In this document: piece after piece, positions 40,547 to 48,993 of the stretch
How positions within the stretch are numbered: position 1 is the first letter of the stretch
Layout: each line of letters starts with the position of its first letter
Assembly (NCBI RefSeq): GCF_900626145.1
Contig: NZ_LR130817.1
Coordinates: 710,698 to 774,697 of the forward strand
Length of the DNA stretch: 64,000 nucleotides
Direction: 5' to 3'
From: Intestinimonas timonensis
GTDB taxonomy: Bacteria > Bacillota > Clostridia > Oscillospirales > Oscillospiraceae
Translations under genes and position numbers: made by a program
The notes under the pieces: generated by a model
The model's database searches: none
Seen by the model: the letters and a program-made list of their open reading frames with translations, nothing else
What the model was told of the DNA's origin: nothing

Positions 40547-41322
40547 TGGAGATCCGTGCGTCGGACGTCCAGGCCGTTTTGGGCGGCAGCCAGATCCTCC
40601 GTGGGGTGGACCTCCGGGCGGAGCGGGGGGAGCTGGTAGGGATCATTGGGCCCAACGGCAGCGGCAAGAGCACCCTGCTCAAGTGCATCTACCGGGTCCT
40701 CCAACCAACGGGAGGTGTCGTCTACCTGGATGGAAGGACACTTTCCGAATACAGCTATAAACAGTCCGCCCGGCAGGTGGCTGTTGTGGCTCAGCACAAC
40801 TACTATAACTTCGACTTCTCCGTCCGGGATGTGGTTATGATGGGCCGAGCGCCCCACAAGAGGGCTCTGGACCGGGACAACGCCCAAGACTATCAGATGG
40901 TGGCCCGGGCCCTGGAGACGGTGGGCATGGCGGACTTTGCCCAACGCTCCTTCGCCACCCTCTCCGGAGGTGAACAGCAGCGGGTCATCCTGGCCCGGGC
41001 CCTGGCCCAGGACACCCCCTGCCTCATCCTGGACGAGCCCACCAACCACTTGGACATCAAATACCAGCTCCAGCTTATGGACATCGTTAAGAGTTTGGAC
41101 CGGACGGTGATTGCCGCCATCCACGACCTGAACATCGCCGCCATGTACTGCGACCGGCTCTACGCCGTCAAGGAAGGGCGGGTGGTGGCCTCCGGCAGGC
41201 CGGAGGAGGTGCTCACCCCGGAATTGATCCGGACGGTCTACGAGGTGAATGCCGGGGTGCTCCGGGACAGAGAGGGCGGGCTGCGCATCTTCTATCACCC
41301 AAGCGCTCATGGTTCAGGATAA
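40546..41322 (+). CDS. ABC transporter ATP-binding protein, BtuD-like
   Basis: This 258-residue ATPase has Walker A GPNGSGKST (about 35-43), Q-loop QHNYYNF, the signature LSGGEQQR, Walker B LILDEPTNHLD and the H-loop IHDLNIAA. It is the last gene of the riboswitch-controlled importer, overlapping the permease stop. It powers uptake of corrinoid-type substrates. Confidence 0.95.
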   Translation: MEIRASDVQAVLGGSQILRGVDLRAERGELVGIIGPNGSGKSTLLKCIYRVLQPTGGVVYLDGRTLSEYSYKQSARQVAVVAQHNYYNFDFSVRDVVMMGRAPHKRALDRDNAQDYQMVARALETVGMADFAQRSFATLSGGEQQRVILARALAQDTPCLILDEPTNHLDIKYQLQLMDIVKSLDRTVIAAIHDLNIAAMYCDRLYAVKEGRVVASGRPEEVLTPELIRTVYEVNAGVLRDREGGLRIFYHPSAHGSG

Positions 41323-41331
41323 AGAGAAAAA

Positions 41332-41363
41332 GGACGCGGCAGAGTGCTCTGCCGCGTCCTTTT
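41332..41363. terminator. Terminator after BtuD-like gene
   Basis: GGACGCGGCAGA (41332-41343) pairs with TCTGCCGCGTCC (41348-41359) around a 4-base loop, with TTTT after. An A tract precedes it, so it may work in both directions. Confidence 0.9.
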
Positions 41364-41591
41364 CATGATGAGACGCAAAAAACGCCGACAGCCAAGCTGA
41401 CGGCGGAAGTTTTGGTCTGCCTCCCCGGAGAAGCGGCTGCCTCTCCGGGGAGCACAGCAGTGTTGCAAAGAGAGAGGGAGGAGGTTGGAATGGTTTGGGT
41501 CCTTGCGAGTATTAGGATACCACACCACGCACAGAAGTGATGGACAGATTTAGAACGCTCTGTGAACTTTCTATGAACGTCACAAAACATG
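41364..41591. other. Gene-free gap with one perfect hairpin
   Basis: The gap between the convergent BtuD-like and amidase genes holds an 11-bp perfect hairpin (CTCCCCGGAGA at 41421-41431 with its complement at 41442-41452). No supported gene was seen here. The stem may terminate the minus-strand amidase gene, although a T run is absent. Confidence 0.4.
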
Positions 41592-42332
41592 TCAAACCAG
41601 GGTGATGTAGTCCCCGCTGGCGTAACCGGTCACATCCCCAAAGCGGACCAGATACCACCCCTGCCACTGGTTGATGATGGTGAGCCGGGCGCCGTCATAG
41701 GCCCGGGCCAGGATGGGGGCGGAGCGGTCGGGTCGGGAGCGGATATTGAGGGAGCCCCAGGATACGTCCACCACCCCCCGGCGCTCCGGCACCGGAGTGA
41801 GGAAGGGGATGCCGAAGTACTGGCACAAGGAGTCCACCAGGTTTTGGGCGATGAGGTCCAGCTGGCTTTTCACCCAGGCGGCGTCGTCCGGGTTATCGTG
41901 GTAACCCAGCTCCAGAAAAACGGAAGGGGCCCGGAGCTTGCGGACCTCGCCAATGGTGGTGGTGGCCTCGGCCCGGACCAGGGAGGGGATGGGATAGATC
42001 CGCTTCAGGTTCTCCGCCATGATCTCTGCGGCCCGGCGGCCCTTGGCGCTGCCGGGGTAATAGAAGACCAGCACACCCCGCACCTCTCCATAGCGGCCCT
42101 CCGGGGCGGCGTTGGAGTGGAGGGCCAGGTGGAGGTCGTAATTGCCCCGATTGGAGGCGACAATGGAGCTGGCGGCGGTCATGTCTGGGGTGTTCCGGGT
42201 GTAACGGATGCCGGAGGCATCCAGGTAGGGGACCATGGCGTCGGCGAGACGATTCATCCAGTATTCCTCGGAGCCGCCGCTCACATAGAGATTATTTTCC
42301 TGGGTGGAGGGAGAGAGGTAGATAATGGGCAT
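41592..42332 (-). CDS. N-acetylmuramoyl-L-alanine amidase with SH3-like domain
   Basis: This 246-residue protein has an N-terminal Amidase_3 catalytic domain (about 1-180), whose zinc ligands can be placed in LALHSNAAPEG and a Glu in PSVFLELGYHDNP. A C-terminal bacterial SH3 domain follows (GSLNIRSRPDRSAPILARAYDGARL). I take the ATG at 42332 because AAAGGAGGG lies just upstream. It cleaves the amide bond between muramic acid and the stem peptide. No signal peptide is visible from either start, which is odd for a wall enzyme. Confidence 0.85.
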   Translation of the reverse strand: MPIIYLSPSTQENNLYVSGGSEEYWMNRLADAMVPYLDASGIRYTRNTPDMTAASSIVASNRGNYDLHLALHSNAAPEGRYGEVRGVLVFYYPGSAKGRRAAEIMAENLKRIYPIPSLVRAEATTTIGEVRKLRAPSVFLELGYHDNPDDAAWVKSQLDLIAQNLVDSLCQYFGIPFLTPVPERRGVVDVSWGSLNIRSRPDRSAPILARAYDGARLTIINQWQGWYLVRFGDVTGYASGDYITLV

Positions 42333-42395
42333 GGAGAGGCCCTCCTTTCCCTTCATGCTATGCGGAAAGGAGGGCCGGGGACACGATAGAGAAGC

Positions 42396-43250
42396 TTAAA
42401 AATCACCCAGGGCACGAGTGAGGGCGGCAAACTCCGGGATACCCAACCGCTCACCTCGGATGTTTTCCTCCAGACCAGCGGCGGCAATGGCGGCTTTGAT
42501 ATGTTCCTTGTCTACGCCGCCCAAACCGGCGGAGAGAGCATTGAGGAGGGTCTTGCGGCGCTGGCCAAAGGCGGCTTTCACCACCCGGAAGAACCGCTTT
42601 TCGTCCTCTACACCCTCCGGGGGAGCGGACCGGGGGACCATACGGATCACCGAGGAGGTCACCTTGGGGGCGGGGACGAAGCACTCGGGCCCCACGTCGA
42701 AGAGAAGCTCGGGGACGGTGTGGTACTGGCAGTACACCGAGAAGGCGCCGTAGTCAGCCGTGCCCGGGGCGGCGCAGATGCGCAGGGCCACCTCCCGCTG
42801 GATCATCACTGCGATGCAGGAGAAGCGATTGGCCTCGATGAGGGCAGTGATGACGGGAGTTGTGATATTATAGGGGAGGTTGGCGCAGGCCATGGGCACC
42901 ATGCCGGAGAATTTCTCGTCTACAAGGACAGGAATGTCCAGCTTCAGAATGTCGGCGGGGAGGATCTCCACGTTGGAGAAGTCCGCCAGGGTCTCGTCCA
43001 GCACCGGCAGGAGGGAGCGGTCCAGCTCCACCGCGACCACCTTCTGGGCCACGGCGGCCAGCTGAGAAGTGAGGGGGCCGATGCCGGGGCCAATCTCCAG
43101 CACGCCGTTTTCCGGCCCCACGCCGGCCCCCTCCACCAGTCCCCTTGGGACCCAGTCCTGTATGAGAAAATTCTGCCCCATGGACTTGGAGAAGTGAAAG
43201 CCGTGTCGGCCCAGCAGGGCCTTGATGGTATTGAGATCACAGAGATCCAT
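42396..43250 (-). CDS. rsmA: 16S rRNA (adenine1518/1519-N6)-dimethyltransferase
   Basis: This 284-residue SAM-dependent methyltransferase is the KsgA homologue that dimethylates two adenines near the 3' end of 16S rRNA during ribosome maturation. SAM-binding EIGPGIGPLT and the catalytic NLPYNIT motif are present. Start ATG at 43250 is preferred: AGGAG lies 7 bases upstream, and the family start FHFSKSMGQNFL follows soon after. A longer upstream frame adds 16 residues that do not fit the family. Confidence 0.96.
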   Translation of the reverse strand: MDLCDLNTIKALLGRHGFHFSKSMGQNFLIQDWVPRGLVEGAGVGPENGVLEIGPGIGPLTSQLAAVAQKVVAVELDRSLLPVLDETLADFSNVEILPADILKLDIPVLVDEKFSGMVPMACANLPYNITTPVITALIEANRFSCIAVMIQREVALRICAAPGTADYGAFSVYCQYHTVPELLFDVGPECFVPAPKVTSSVIRMVPRSAPPEGVEDEKRFFRVVKAAFGQRRKTLLNALSAGLGGVDKEHIKAAIAAAGLEENIRGERLGIPEFAALTRALGDF

Positions 43251-43381
43251 AACAGCACTCCTATGTGTTGATGTGTGAGAAAAATCAGTCGTGACCATTA
43301 TACCCCCAGCCAGCCGGGCTGGAAAGGGGGAGTTTTGTGATAACGGTACATTTTTGTTTCTGAGGAGGGGCTGGCTTTTTC

Positions 43382-43410
43382 TTGCCCTGAGGCGGGAAAG
43401 CTGTTATACT
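43382..43410 (+). promoter_or_regulatory. Promoter of polA
   Basis: TTGCCC (43382-43387) and TATACT (43405-43410) are spaced by 17 bases, 49 bases before the ATG. Confidence 0.75.
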
Positions 43411-43459
43411 ATACTGTATCTGTGTATCTGAACTTTCACGCGGCGCGGAGGGAACTTCC

Positions 43460-46195
43460 ATGAAGCTCATGGTCATCGACGGCAACTCCATCATCAACCG
43501 GGCCTTTTACGGCATCCGGATGCTCACCACCCGGGACGGCACCCCCACTAACGCCGTCTACGGTTTCCTCACCATCCTCCAGAAGCTGGTGGGGGAGGAG
43601 TCGCCCGACGCCCTGTGTGTCTGCTTTGACCGCAAGGCGCCCACCTTCCGTCACCTGGCCTACGAGGGCTACAAGGCCCAGCGGAAGGGGATGCCCGATG
43701 AGCTGGCCGCCCAGCTGCCCATCCTGAAGGACGTGCTCTCCGCCATGAACATCCCCCGGTATGAGATGGACGGCTGGGAGGCCGACGACCTGATGGGCAC
43801 CATCTCGGTGAAGGATACTGCCGCTGGCTGGGAGACCGTCATCGTCACCGGCGACAAGGACTCTCTCCAGCTCATCACCGATACCGCCCGGGTGAAGCTG
43901 GTCACCACCCGTATGGGACAGACCACCGAGAAGGACATGACCCCGGAGACCTTCCGGGAGGTCTATGGCTTCGATCCCATCCACATCATCGACCTCAAGG
44001 CCCTCATGGGAGACGCCAGCGACAACATCCCCGGTGTCAAGGGCATCGGGGAAAAGACGGCCATGGACCTCATCCAGCGCTACGGCAGCGTGGAGGCCAT
44101 CTACGCCGATCTGGACGCCGTGGAGGCAAAGCCCGCGGTGCTCAAGAAGCTGAAGGAGGGCGTGGACCAGGCCAAGATGTCCTACGACCTGGCCACCATC
44201 CGCACCGACGCCCCCCTGGAGTTCGCCCCCGGCGACGCCCTGCGGCGGGAACCTGACCAGCGGGCCCTCTACGACCTCTTCCTGAAGCTGGAGTTCAACA
44301 AACTCATCGACAAGATGGGCTTAAAAGCCCCTCAGGGGGAGGCGGTCCAGGCCGAGGAGCTGGTGACGGGCACCTGCACCAGCGAGGTGGTCACCGACCC
44401 CGTCCGGGCGGAGGAGCTGCTGGAAATCTGGCGGAAGCAGGACAGCGTGGACGTGCTGGCCCTCCCCGACCTGGACGTGGTGGCGGTGGACTGGTGGGAG
44501 AGTAAGGAGAAGGCCCACGCCGCCGTGCTGATGGCCTCCAAGCTGGAGGGGTACAACGATACCCTGAAGGCTCTCTTCGCCCCTGACATCAAAAAGAATA
44601 CCCACGATGTAAAAACCCTCCTCTCCCGGCTGCTGACTGAGGGCATCGAAGGGGGCGGTTTCGTCTTCGACACCGCCATCGCCGCCTACCTTCTGGCACC
44701 CACCGACGGCAGCTACGATCTGGAGAAACTGTCGGTGACCTATTTCAATCACGAGACGGCCAAGGCTAAGGAGACCTATCTGGCCAAGGACGCCTTTTCC
44801 CCTCTGGCCGAGTTCCAGACCGCTCTGGACCTGGGGAAGGACCCCTATGAGGGGGCGGAGGACCAGGAGGCCGCCGCGGCGGAGGTGAGCGGCCCCATGG
44901 GCGCGCTCCTGTCCCACTGCGCCCTCATCGGTGCCTTGAAGGAGGCCATGGCCCCACGGCTCACCGAGCTGGGCATGGACAAGCTCTTTTATGAGGTGGA
45001 GCTCCCCCTGTGCCCTGTGCTGGCCGAGATGGAGCACGCCGGAGTGCTGGTGGACCGGCAGGCCCTCACCACATTCGGCGCCATGCTGGAGGAGCGCATC
45101 AAAGCCGACGAGGCCATCATCTACGACCTGGCGGGGGAGGAGTTCAACATCAACTCCACCCAGCAGTTCGGCAAGATCCTCTTTGAGAAGCTGGGGCTGC
45201 CACCGGTGAAGAAGACCAAGAGCGGCTGGTCCACCAGCGCCGAGGTGCTGGAGAAGCTGCGGGGCAAGCACCCCATCGTGGAGGCGGTGCTGGACTACCG
45301 GCAGCTGGCCAAGCTGAAGAGCACCTATGTGGACGGCCTCACCAAGGTCATCGCCGCCGACGGGCGCATCCACACCTCCTTCCAGAACACCGTCACCGCC
45401 ACCGGACGCCTGAGCTCCACTGAACCCAATCTGCAAAATATCCCGGTGCGTACCGAGCTGGGGGCGGAGCTGCGGAAGATGTTCGTCTCCCCCAAGGGGT
45501 GGCAGCTGGTGGATGCTGACTACTCCCAGATTGAGCTGCGGCTGCTGGCCTGCATCTCCGGGGACGAGGCCATGCAGGCCGCCTTCCGGAGCGGGGAGGA
45601 CATCCACACGGTGACGGCCTCCCAGGTCTTTGGGGTGCCGACTGAGTCGGTGACCCACGAGATGCGCCGCCGGGCCAAGGCGGTGAACTTCGGCATCGTC
45701 TACGGCATCTCCGATTTCTCCCTGTCCCAGGACATCGGGGTCACCCGGGCGGAGGCCAGGGAGTATATGGACAAGTACTTTGAAACCTATCACGGGGTCC
45801 GGGACTATATGAAGGAGGTGGTGGAGCAGGCCAAGGAGAACGGCTATGTCTCCACCATCCTGGGCCGGCGGCGGTGGCTGCCTGAGCTGAAGTCCTCCAA
45901 CTTCAACCTGCGCTCCTTCGGGGAGCGGGTGGCCCTCAACATGCCTATCCAGGGTACCGCCGCCGACCTCATCAAGCTGGCCATGATCAAGGTGCGGGAC
46001 AGGCTGCGGGAGGAGGACCTGGAGGCCCGGCTCATCCTCCAGGTCCACGACGAGCTCATCGTGGAGTGTCCCGATGGGGAAGTGGAGCAGGTCAAGGCCC
46101 TCCTCACCCAGGAGATGGAGGGGGTCATGGACCTGCCGGTGCCCATGCGGGCCGACTCCGCCGCCGGGCGGAGCTGGGCGGCGGCCAAGGAGTAA
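43460..46195 (+). CDS. polA: DNA polymerase I
   Basis: This 911-residue enzyme fills gaps and removes RNA primers. The 5' nuclease domain (about 1-290) has the conserved acidic residues of VIDGNSIINRAF, WEADDLMGT, and GDASDNIPGVKGIGEKTA. A 3'-5' exonuclease-like domain (about 300-500) reads VDVLALPDLDVVAVD where the catalytic DxE is expected, so proofreading is probably lost. The polymerase domain (about 520-911) carries DADYSQIELRLLA, RRAKAVNFGIVYG and LQVHDELIVE. It starts 50 bases after a promoter and is followed by rimI. Confidence 0.97.
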   Translation: MKLMVIDGNSIINRAFYGIRMLTTRDGTPTNAVYGFLTILQKLVGEESPDALCVCFDRKAPTFRHLAYEGYKAQRKGMPDELAAQLPILKDVLSAMNIPRYEMDGWEADDLMGTISVKDTAAGWETVIVTGDKDSLQLITDTARVKLVTTRMGQTTEKDMTPETFREVYGFDPIHIIDLKALMGDASDNIPGVKGIGEKTAMDLIQRYGSVEAIYADLDAVEAKPAVLKKLKEGVDQAKMSYDLATIRTDAPLEFAPGDALRREPDQRALYDLFLKLEFNKLIDKMGLKAPQGEAVQAEELVTGTCTSEVVTDPVRAEELLEIWRKQDSVDVLALPDLDVVAVDWWESKEKAHAAVLMASKLEGYNDTLKALFAPDIKKNTHDVKTLLSRLLTEGIEGGGFVFDTAIAAYLLAPTDGSYDLEKLSVTYFNHETAKAKETYLAKDAFSPLAEFQTALDLGKDPYEGAEDQEAAAAEVSGPMGALLSHCALIGALKEAMAPRLTELGMDKLFYEVELPLCPVLAEMEHAGVLVDRQALTTFGAMLEERIKADEAIIYDLAGEEFNINSTQQFGKILFEKLGLPPVKKTKSGWSTSAEVLEKLRGKHPIVEAVLDYRQLAKLKSTYVDGLTKVIAADGRIHTSFQNTVTATGRLSSTEPNLQNIPVRTELGAELRKMFVSPKGWQLVDADYSQIELRLLACISGDEAMQAAFRSGEDIHTVTASQVFGVPTESVTHEMRRRAKAVNFGIVYGISDFSLSQDIGVTRAEAREYMDKYFETYHGVRDYMKEVVEQAKENGYVSTILGRRRWLPELKSSNFNLRSFGERVALNMPIQGTAADLIKLAMIKVRDRLREEDLEARLILQVHDELIVECPDGEVEQVKALLTQEMEGVMDLPVPMRADSAAGRSWAAAKE

Positions 46196-46222
46196 GGAGC
46201 AAGAGAAGGAGAGAGAGTACCC

Positions 46223-46681
46223 GTGCATTATGATTTGGTTCCCATGGACCGCTCCCATCTGGAGGGAGTGCTGTCCATCGAGCGGGCCTGCTTTGAACGG
46301 CCGTGGTCGGAGCAGACCTTTACCGACGCGCTGTATAACGATTCCGTCTCCCTGATCGCGGCCCAGGGAGAGGATGGGACGGTGCTGGGCTACGCCGAGC
46401 TGTCGGTGATCCTGGACGAGGGGTGTCTGGAGAAGATCGCCGTGGACCCCAAGTACCGCCGCCAGGGCGTGGCAGAGGAGCTTTTGGGTGCTTTTCTGCG
46501 GTTTGGCCGGGCAAATCTGGCTTTCATTACCCTGGAGGTCCGGGAGAGCAACGCCCCGGCCATCGCCCTCTACGAAAAGCTGGGCTTTCAGCAGGTGGGG
46601 CGGAGAAAGAATTATTACGCGGAAGTCCATGAGGACGCAATTTTAATGACGGTGGAGTTTGATCGAATTGGAACAGTATGA
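46223..46681 (+). CDS. rimI: Ribosomal protein S18-alanine N-acetyltransferase
   Basis: This 152-residue GNAT enzyme resembles RimI. The acetyl-CoA loop KYRRQGVAEELL and the ending ESNAPAIALYEKLGFQQVGRRKNYY are diagnostic, and the length is normal. It uses a GTG start with AAGGAGAGAG upstream. It follows polA within 30 bases and overlaps the next acetyltransferase gene by 23 bases. The tsaE-tsaB genes often found beside rimI are elsewhere in this window. Confidence 0.9.
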   Translation: MHYDLVPMDRSHLEGVLSIERACFERPWSEQTFTDALYNDSVSLIAAQGEDGTVLGYAELSVILDEGCLEKIAVDPKYRRQGVAEELLGAFLRFGRANLAFITLEVRESNAPAIALYEKLGFQQVGRRKNYYAEVHEDAILMTVEFDRIGTV

Positions 46682-47246
46682 GTTGAAGAAGTTGGATCTG
46701 GATACCCTGCACCTGGTCTATCGGGACCATTTGACGCCGGACTTTCCTCCGGCGGAGCGCAAGCCCCTGGCGGCTATGGAGAAGCTGCTCTCCGCAGGGC
46801 GGTATGAGCCCTGGGGCCTCTACCGGGGCGAGGAGCTCATGGCCTACGCCATGATGTGGAAGGACCCGGAGGGCGGCTTTGAGCTGCTGGACTATCTGGG
46901 CGTCTGTCAGGGCAAGCCCCGGGGCGAGGGCATCGGCACCGTGATGGTGGCCTACCTCATGGACCATTACAGCCATGTGGAGGGCATCCTGGTGGAGGCT
47001 GAGGCCGAGGACGACGGACTGCCGGAGGAGGAAAACGCTCTGCGCCGCCGTCGGCTGGCCTTCTACCGCCGGGTCGGCTTTAAGGACCTGAGCTATGTGG
47101 CTGATATCTATGGCGTGCGCTACGCCATGTTCCTCTATGGTGACAAGAGCGAGGAGGAGGCTATGGAGGCTCACCAGCGTCTCTATCACTATGAGCTCAC
47201 TCCCTGGCTCTACGACAAGTTCATCTATATCCCCGAAAAAGCCTGA
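46659..47246 (+). CDS. GNAT-family N-acetyltransferase
   Basis: This 195-residue protein has a GNAT-like core with LLDYLGVCQGKPRGEGIGTVMVAYL as the acetyl-CoA loop and RRLAFYRRVGFKDLS at the end. The substrate is unknown. It starts with TTG at 46659, inside the end of rimI, with GGTGGAG upstream; a second in-frame TTG at 46668 is also possible. The overlap implies coupled translation with rimI. Confidence 0.8.
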   Translation: MIELEQYELKKLDLDTLHLVYRDHLTPDFPPAERKPLAAMEKLLSAGRYEPWGLYRGEELMAYAMMWKDPEGGFELLDYLGVCQGKPRGEGIGTVMVAYLMDHYSHVEGILVEAEAEDDGLPEEENALRRRRLAFYRRVGFKDLSYVADIYGVRYAMFLYGDKSEEEAMEAHQRLYHYELTPWLYDKFIYIPEKA

Positions 47247-47440
47247 CCGGTTTCTAGTCCTAAGCGAAGGCCGGCAAGAAAACAGAGATAGCCCCATTCA
47301 TACTCTCGGGTGGATGCGGCATCGTCCCAGTCCAATGGAGGATTGAGGTCATTCCAGTGAGAGAGAGCTTCCGCATACCCAGTGCTGTCAGCAAGAGGGC
47401 GTGTTACGCTCTCATAGAGAGACTCCAGCAAGAACTCCAT
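47225..47440 (-). CDS. Small acidic hypothetical protein divergent from XRE gene
   Basis: This 71-residue ORF (MEFLLESLYESVTRPLADST at its start, GYLCFLAGLRLGLETGQAF at its end) has a weak AGGATG ribosome site. It lies divergent from an XRE regulator, with its own -35/-10 overlapping that gene's promoter. That arrangement supports it being a real gene. The style (MEFLxxLY start, helical C-terminus) is like small clostridial hypotheticals near DUF6809, but I do not claim the family. Its 3' end overlaps the upstream GNAT gene end by 22 bases. Confidence 0.55.
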   Translation of the reverse strand: MEFLLESLYESVTRPLADSTGYAEALSHWNDLNPPLDWDDAASTREYEWGYLCFLAGLRLGLETGQAFSGI

Positions 47441-47444
47441 AAAG

Positions 47445-47500
47445 TTGACATCCTAGACATTTTGTGTCTATATGATGCTAGACAAAATTTGTCCTGTCAA
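47445..47500. promoter_or_regulatory. Overlapping divergent promoters with two operator dyads
   Basis: The plus-strand promoter has TTGACA (47445-47450) and TATATG (47469-47474), 18-base spacing. The minus-strand promoter has TTGACA (47495-47500) and CATCAT (47472-47477), 17-base spacing, so the two -10 boxes overlap. Two dyads sit on top: TAGACA..TGTCTA (47454-47470) and the perfect GACAAAATTTGTC (47481-47493). They are likely binding sites of the XRE protein encoded just downstream. Confidence 0.7.
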
Positions 47501-47515
47501 GAGAGCGTGTGTGAT

Positions 47516-47734
47516 ATGAGACCACAACCCATTCGATTAAAAGAACTACGGGAAGCAAGAGGGCTGACCCAGGAGGAGCTGGCGGACCTGATGGGCGTGG
47601 TGCCCCGTCAATACCAGCGCTACGAGCGGGGAGAAGGGGAGCCCAAGCTGGCGGGCTGGATTTTTCTTGCCGACTTCTACGACGTATCGCTGGATTATCT
47701 GGTGGGACGGTCGGAGGAACCGGCGCGGCGCTGA
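47516..47734 (+). CDS. XRE-family small regulator
   Basis: This 72-residue, single-domain Cro/CI-type repressor starts at the ATG at 47516. The HTH reads RLKELREARGLTQEELADLMGVVPRQYQRYERGEGEP, and LADFYDVSLDYLVGRS is the typical end. The in-frame upstream start lies within the promoter and is not credible. No strong ribosome site is seen, so the transcript may be nearly leaderless. It probably represses itself and its divergent partner through the dyads in the shared promoter. Confidence 0.85.
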   Translation: MRPQPIRLKELREARGLTQEELADLMGVVPRQYQRYERGEGEPKLAGWIFLADFYDVSLDYLVGRSEEPARR

Positions 47735-47781
47735 GCTGAGGGAGCCGTTTCCTGTGAATTTCTAGGAAAAGAGCTGATACC

Positions 47782-48792
47782 ATGAACATACTGGCCTTTG
47801 AGTCTTCCTGCGACGAGACTGCCGCCGCGGTGGTCCGGGACGGCCGTCAGGTCCTGTCCGACGTCATCGCTTCCCAGGCGGACATGCACGCCATCTACGG
47901 CGGCGTGGTGCCGGAGATCGCCTCGCGGAAGCACGTGGAGGCCATCGCCGGCCTGGCCGACGCCGCCCTCCAGAAGGCGGGCCTCCAGCGGCGGGACATC
48001 GACGCCGTGGCCGTCACTTACGGCCCCGGCCTCATCGGCGCGGTGCTGGTGGGGGTCAACTTCGCCAAGTCGGTGGCCTACGGCCTGGGAGTGCCCCTCA
48101 TCCCCGTCCACCACGTCCGGGGACACATCTCGGCCAACTACATCGCCCACCTGGACCTGGAGCCCCCCTTTGTCTGCCTGTGCGTCTCCGGCGGCACCAC
48201 CCTCATCGTGGATGTGAAGGACTACACCAAGATGCGGGTGCTGGGCGCTACCCGGGACGACGCGGCGGGGGAGTGCTTTGACAAAGTGGCCCGGGTGCTG
48301 GGCATCGGCTACCCTGGCGGCGCCCCCATGGACCGGCTGAGCCGGGGCGGGGACGACAAGAAATACACTTTCCCCTCGGTCCACGTCCACGACGCCCCCA
48401 TGGACATGTCCTTCTCCGGACTGAAGACGGCGGCCATCAACCTCATCCACAACGCCCAGCAGAAGGGAGAGAAGTTGGATCTGCCCTCCCTGGCGGCCTC
48501 CTTTGCCGGGGCGGTCAGTGATATGCTGGTGCCCAGAGTTATGGAGGCGGCCAGGCTCTGCCGTTACCGAAAGGTGGCGGTGGCCGGGGGCGTGGCGGCA
48601 AACTCCCGGATTCGGGGGGATTTGGAGAAGGCCTGTGCCCAGGCGGGCATGGAGCTCTATCTGCCCCCCCTCTCCCTGTGCGGCGACAACGGTGCTATGA
48701 TTGGCTGTCAGGCCTATTACGAGTACCTGGCCGGTAAACGGGGTGGGCTGGATCTGAACGCCTACGCCAATCTGGACATCGAAAAGGGATAA
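47782..48792 (+). CDS. tsaD: tRNA N6-adenosine threonylcarbamoyltransferase
   Basis: This 336-residue TsaD transfers threonylcarbamoyl to A37 of ANN-decoding tRNAs. The metal-binding HxxxH motif is His111/His115 in HHVRGH, and the FESSCDETAAAVV and AVTYGPGLIGAVLVG regions are typical. It lies apart from its partners tsaB and tsaE. It starts 48 bases after the small XRE gene, possibly with read-through. A hairpin array begins at its stop codon. Confidence 0.97.
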   Translation: MNILAFESSCDETAAAVVRDGRQVLSDVIASQADMHAIYGGVVPEIASRKHVEAIAGLADAALQKAGLQRRDIDAVAVTYGPGLIGAVLVGVNFAKSVAYGLGVPLIPVHHVRGHISANYIAHLDLEPPFVCLCVSGGTTLIVDVKDYTKMRVLGATRDDAAGECFDKVARVLGIGYPGGAPMDRLSRGGDDKKYTFPSVHVHDAPMDMSFSGLKTAAINLIHNAQQKGEKLDLPSLAASFAGAVSDMLVPRVMEAARLCRYRKVAVAGGVAANSRIRGDLEKACAQAGMELYLPPLSLCGDNGAMIGCQAYYEYLAGKRGGLDLNAYANLDIEKG

Positions 48793-48986
48793 AACTTCAT
48801 GCGCCCAAGGCGCACCATGAAAACAGGCGAAGGCTGGGTCGCATGAAGTTTTCGCGCATGTGGGCCGTCCCGGCCCACGCGCTGTAATCTCATGGCCGTG
48901 CCGCTGTAAGCGGCACATGGCCAATTTTGCTATGCTTTTGCATAGCAAAAATGGTCCCTTCCCGCTTTGGGAAGGGACCATTTTTT
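48791..48986. repeat. Array of five consecutive hairpins
   Basis: The gap after tsaD is almost wholly palindromic: AAAACTTCATGCG (48791-48803) with its complement at 48840-48852; GTGGGCCG/CGGCCCAC and outer pairs (48854-48882); TGGCCGTGCCGC/GCGGCACATGGCCA (48893-48923); TTTTGCTATGC/GCATAGCAAAA (48925-48950); and a bidirectional terminator (48946-48986). It could be a structured RNA, a REP-like repeat unit, or stacked terminators of tsaD and the minus-strand lipoprotein gene. Confidence 0.8.
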
Positions 48987-48993
48987 GTTTGCC

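Noticed and set aside
44321..46630. 769-codon open frame opposite polA and rimI
   Set aside because: It is antisense to polA with no ribosome site and shadow-type composition.
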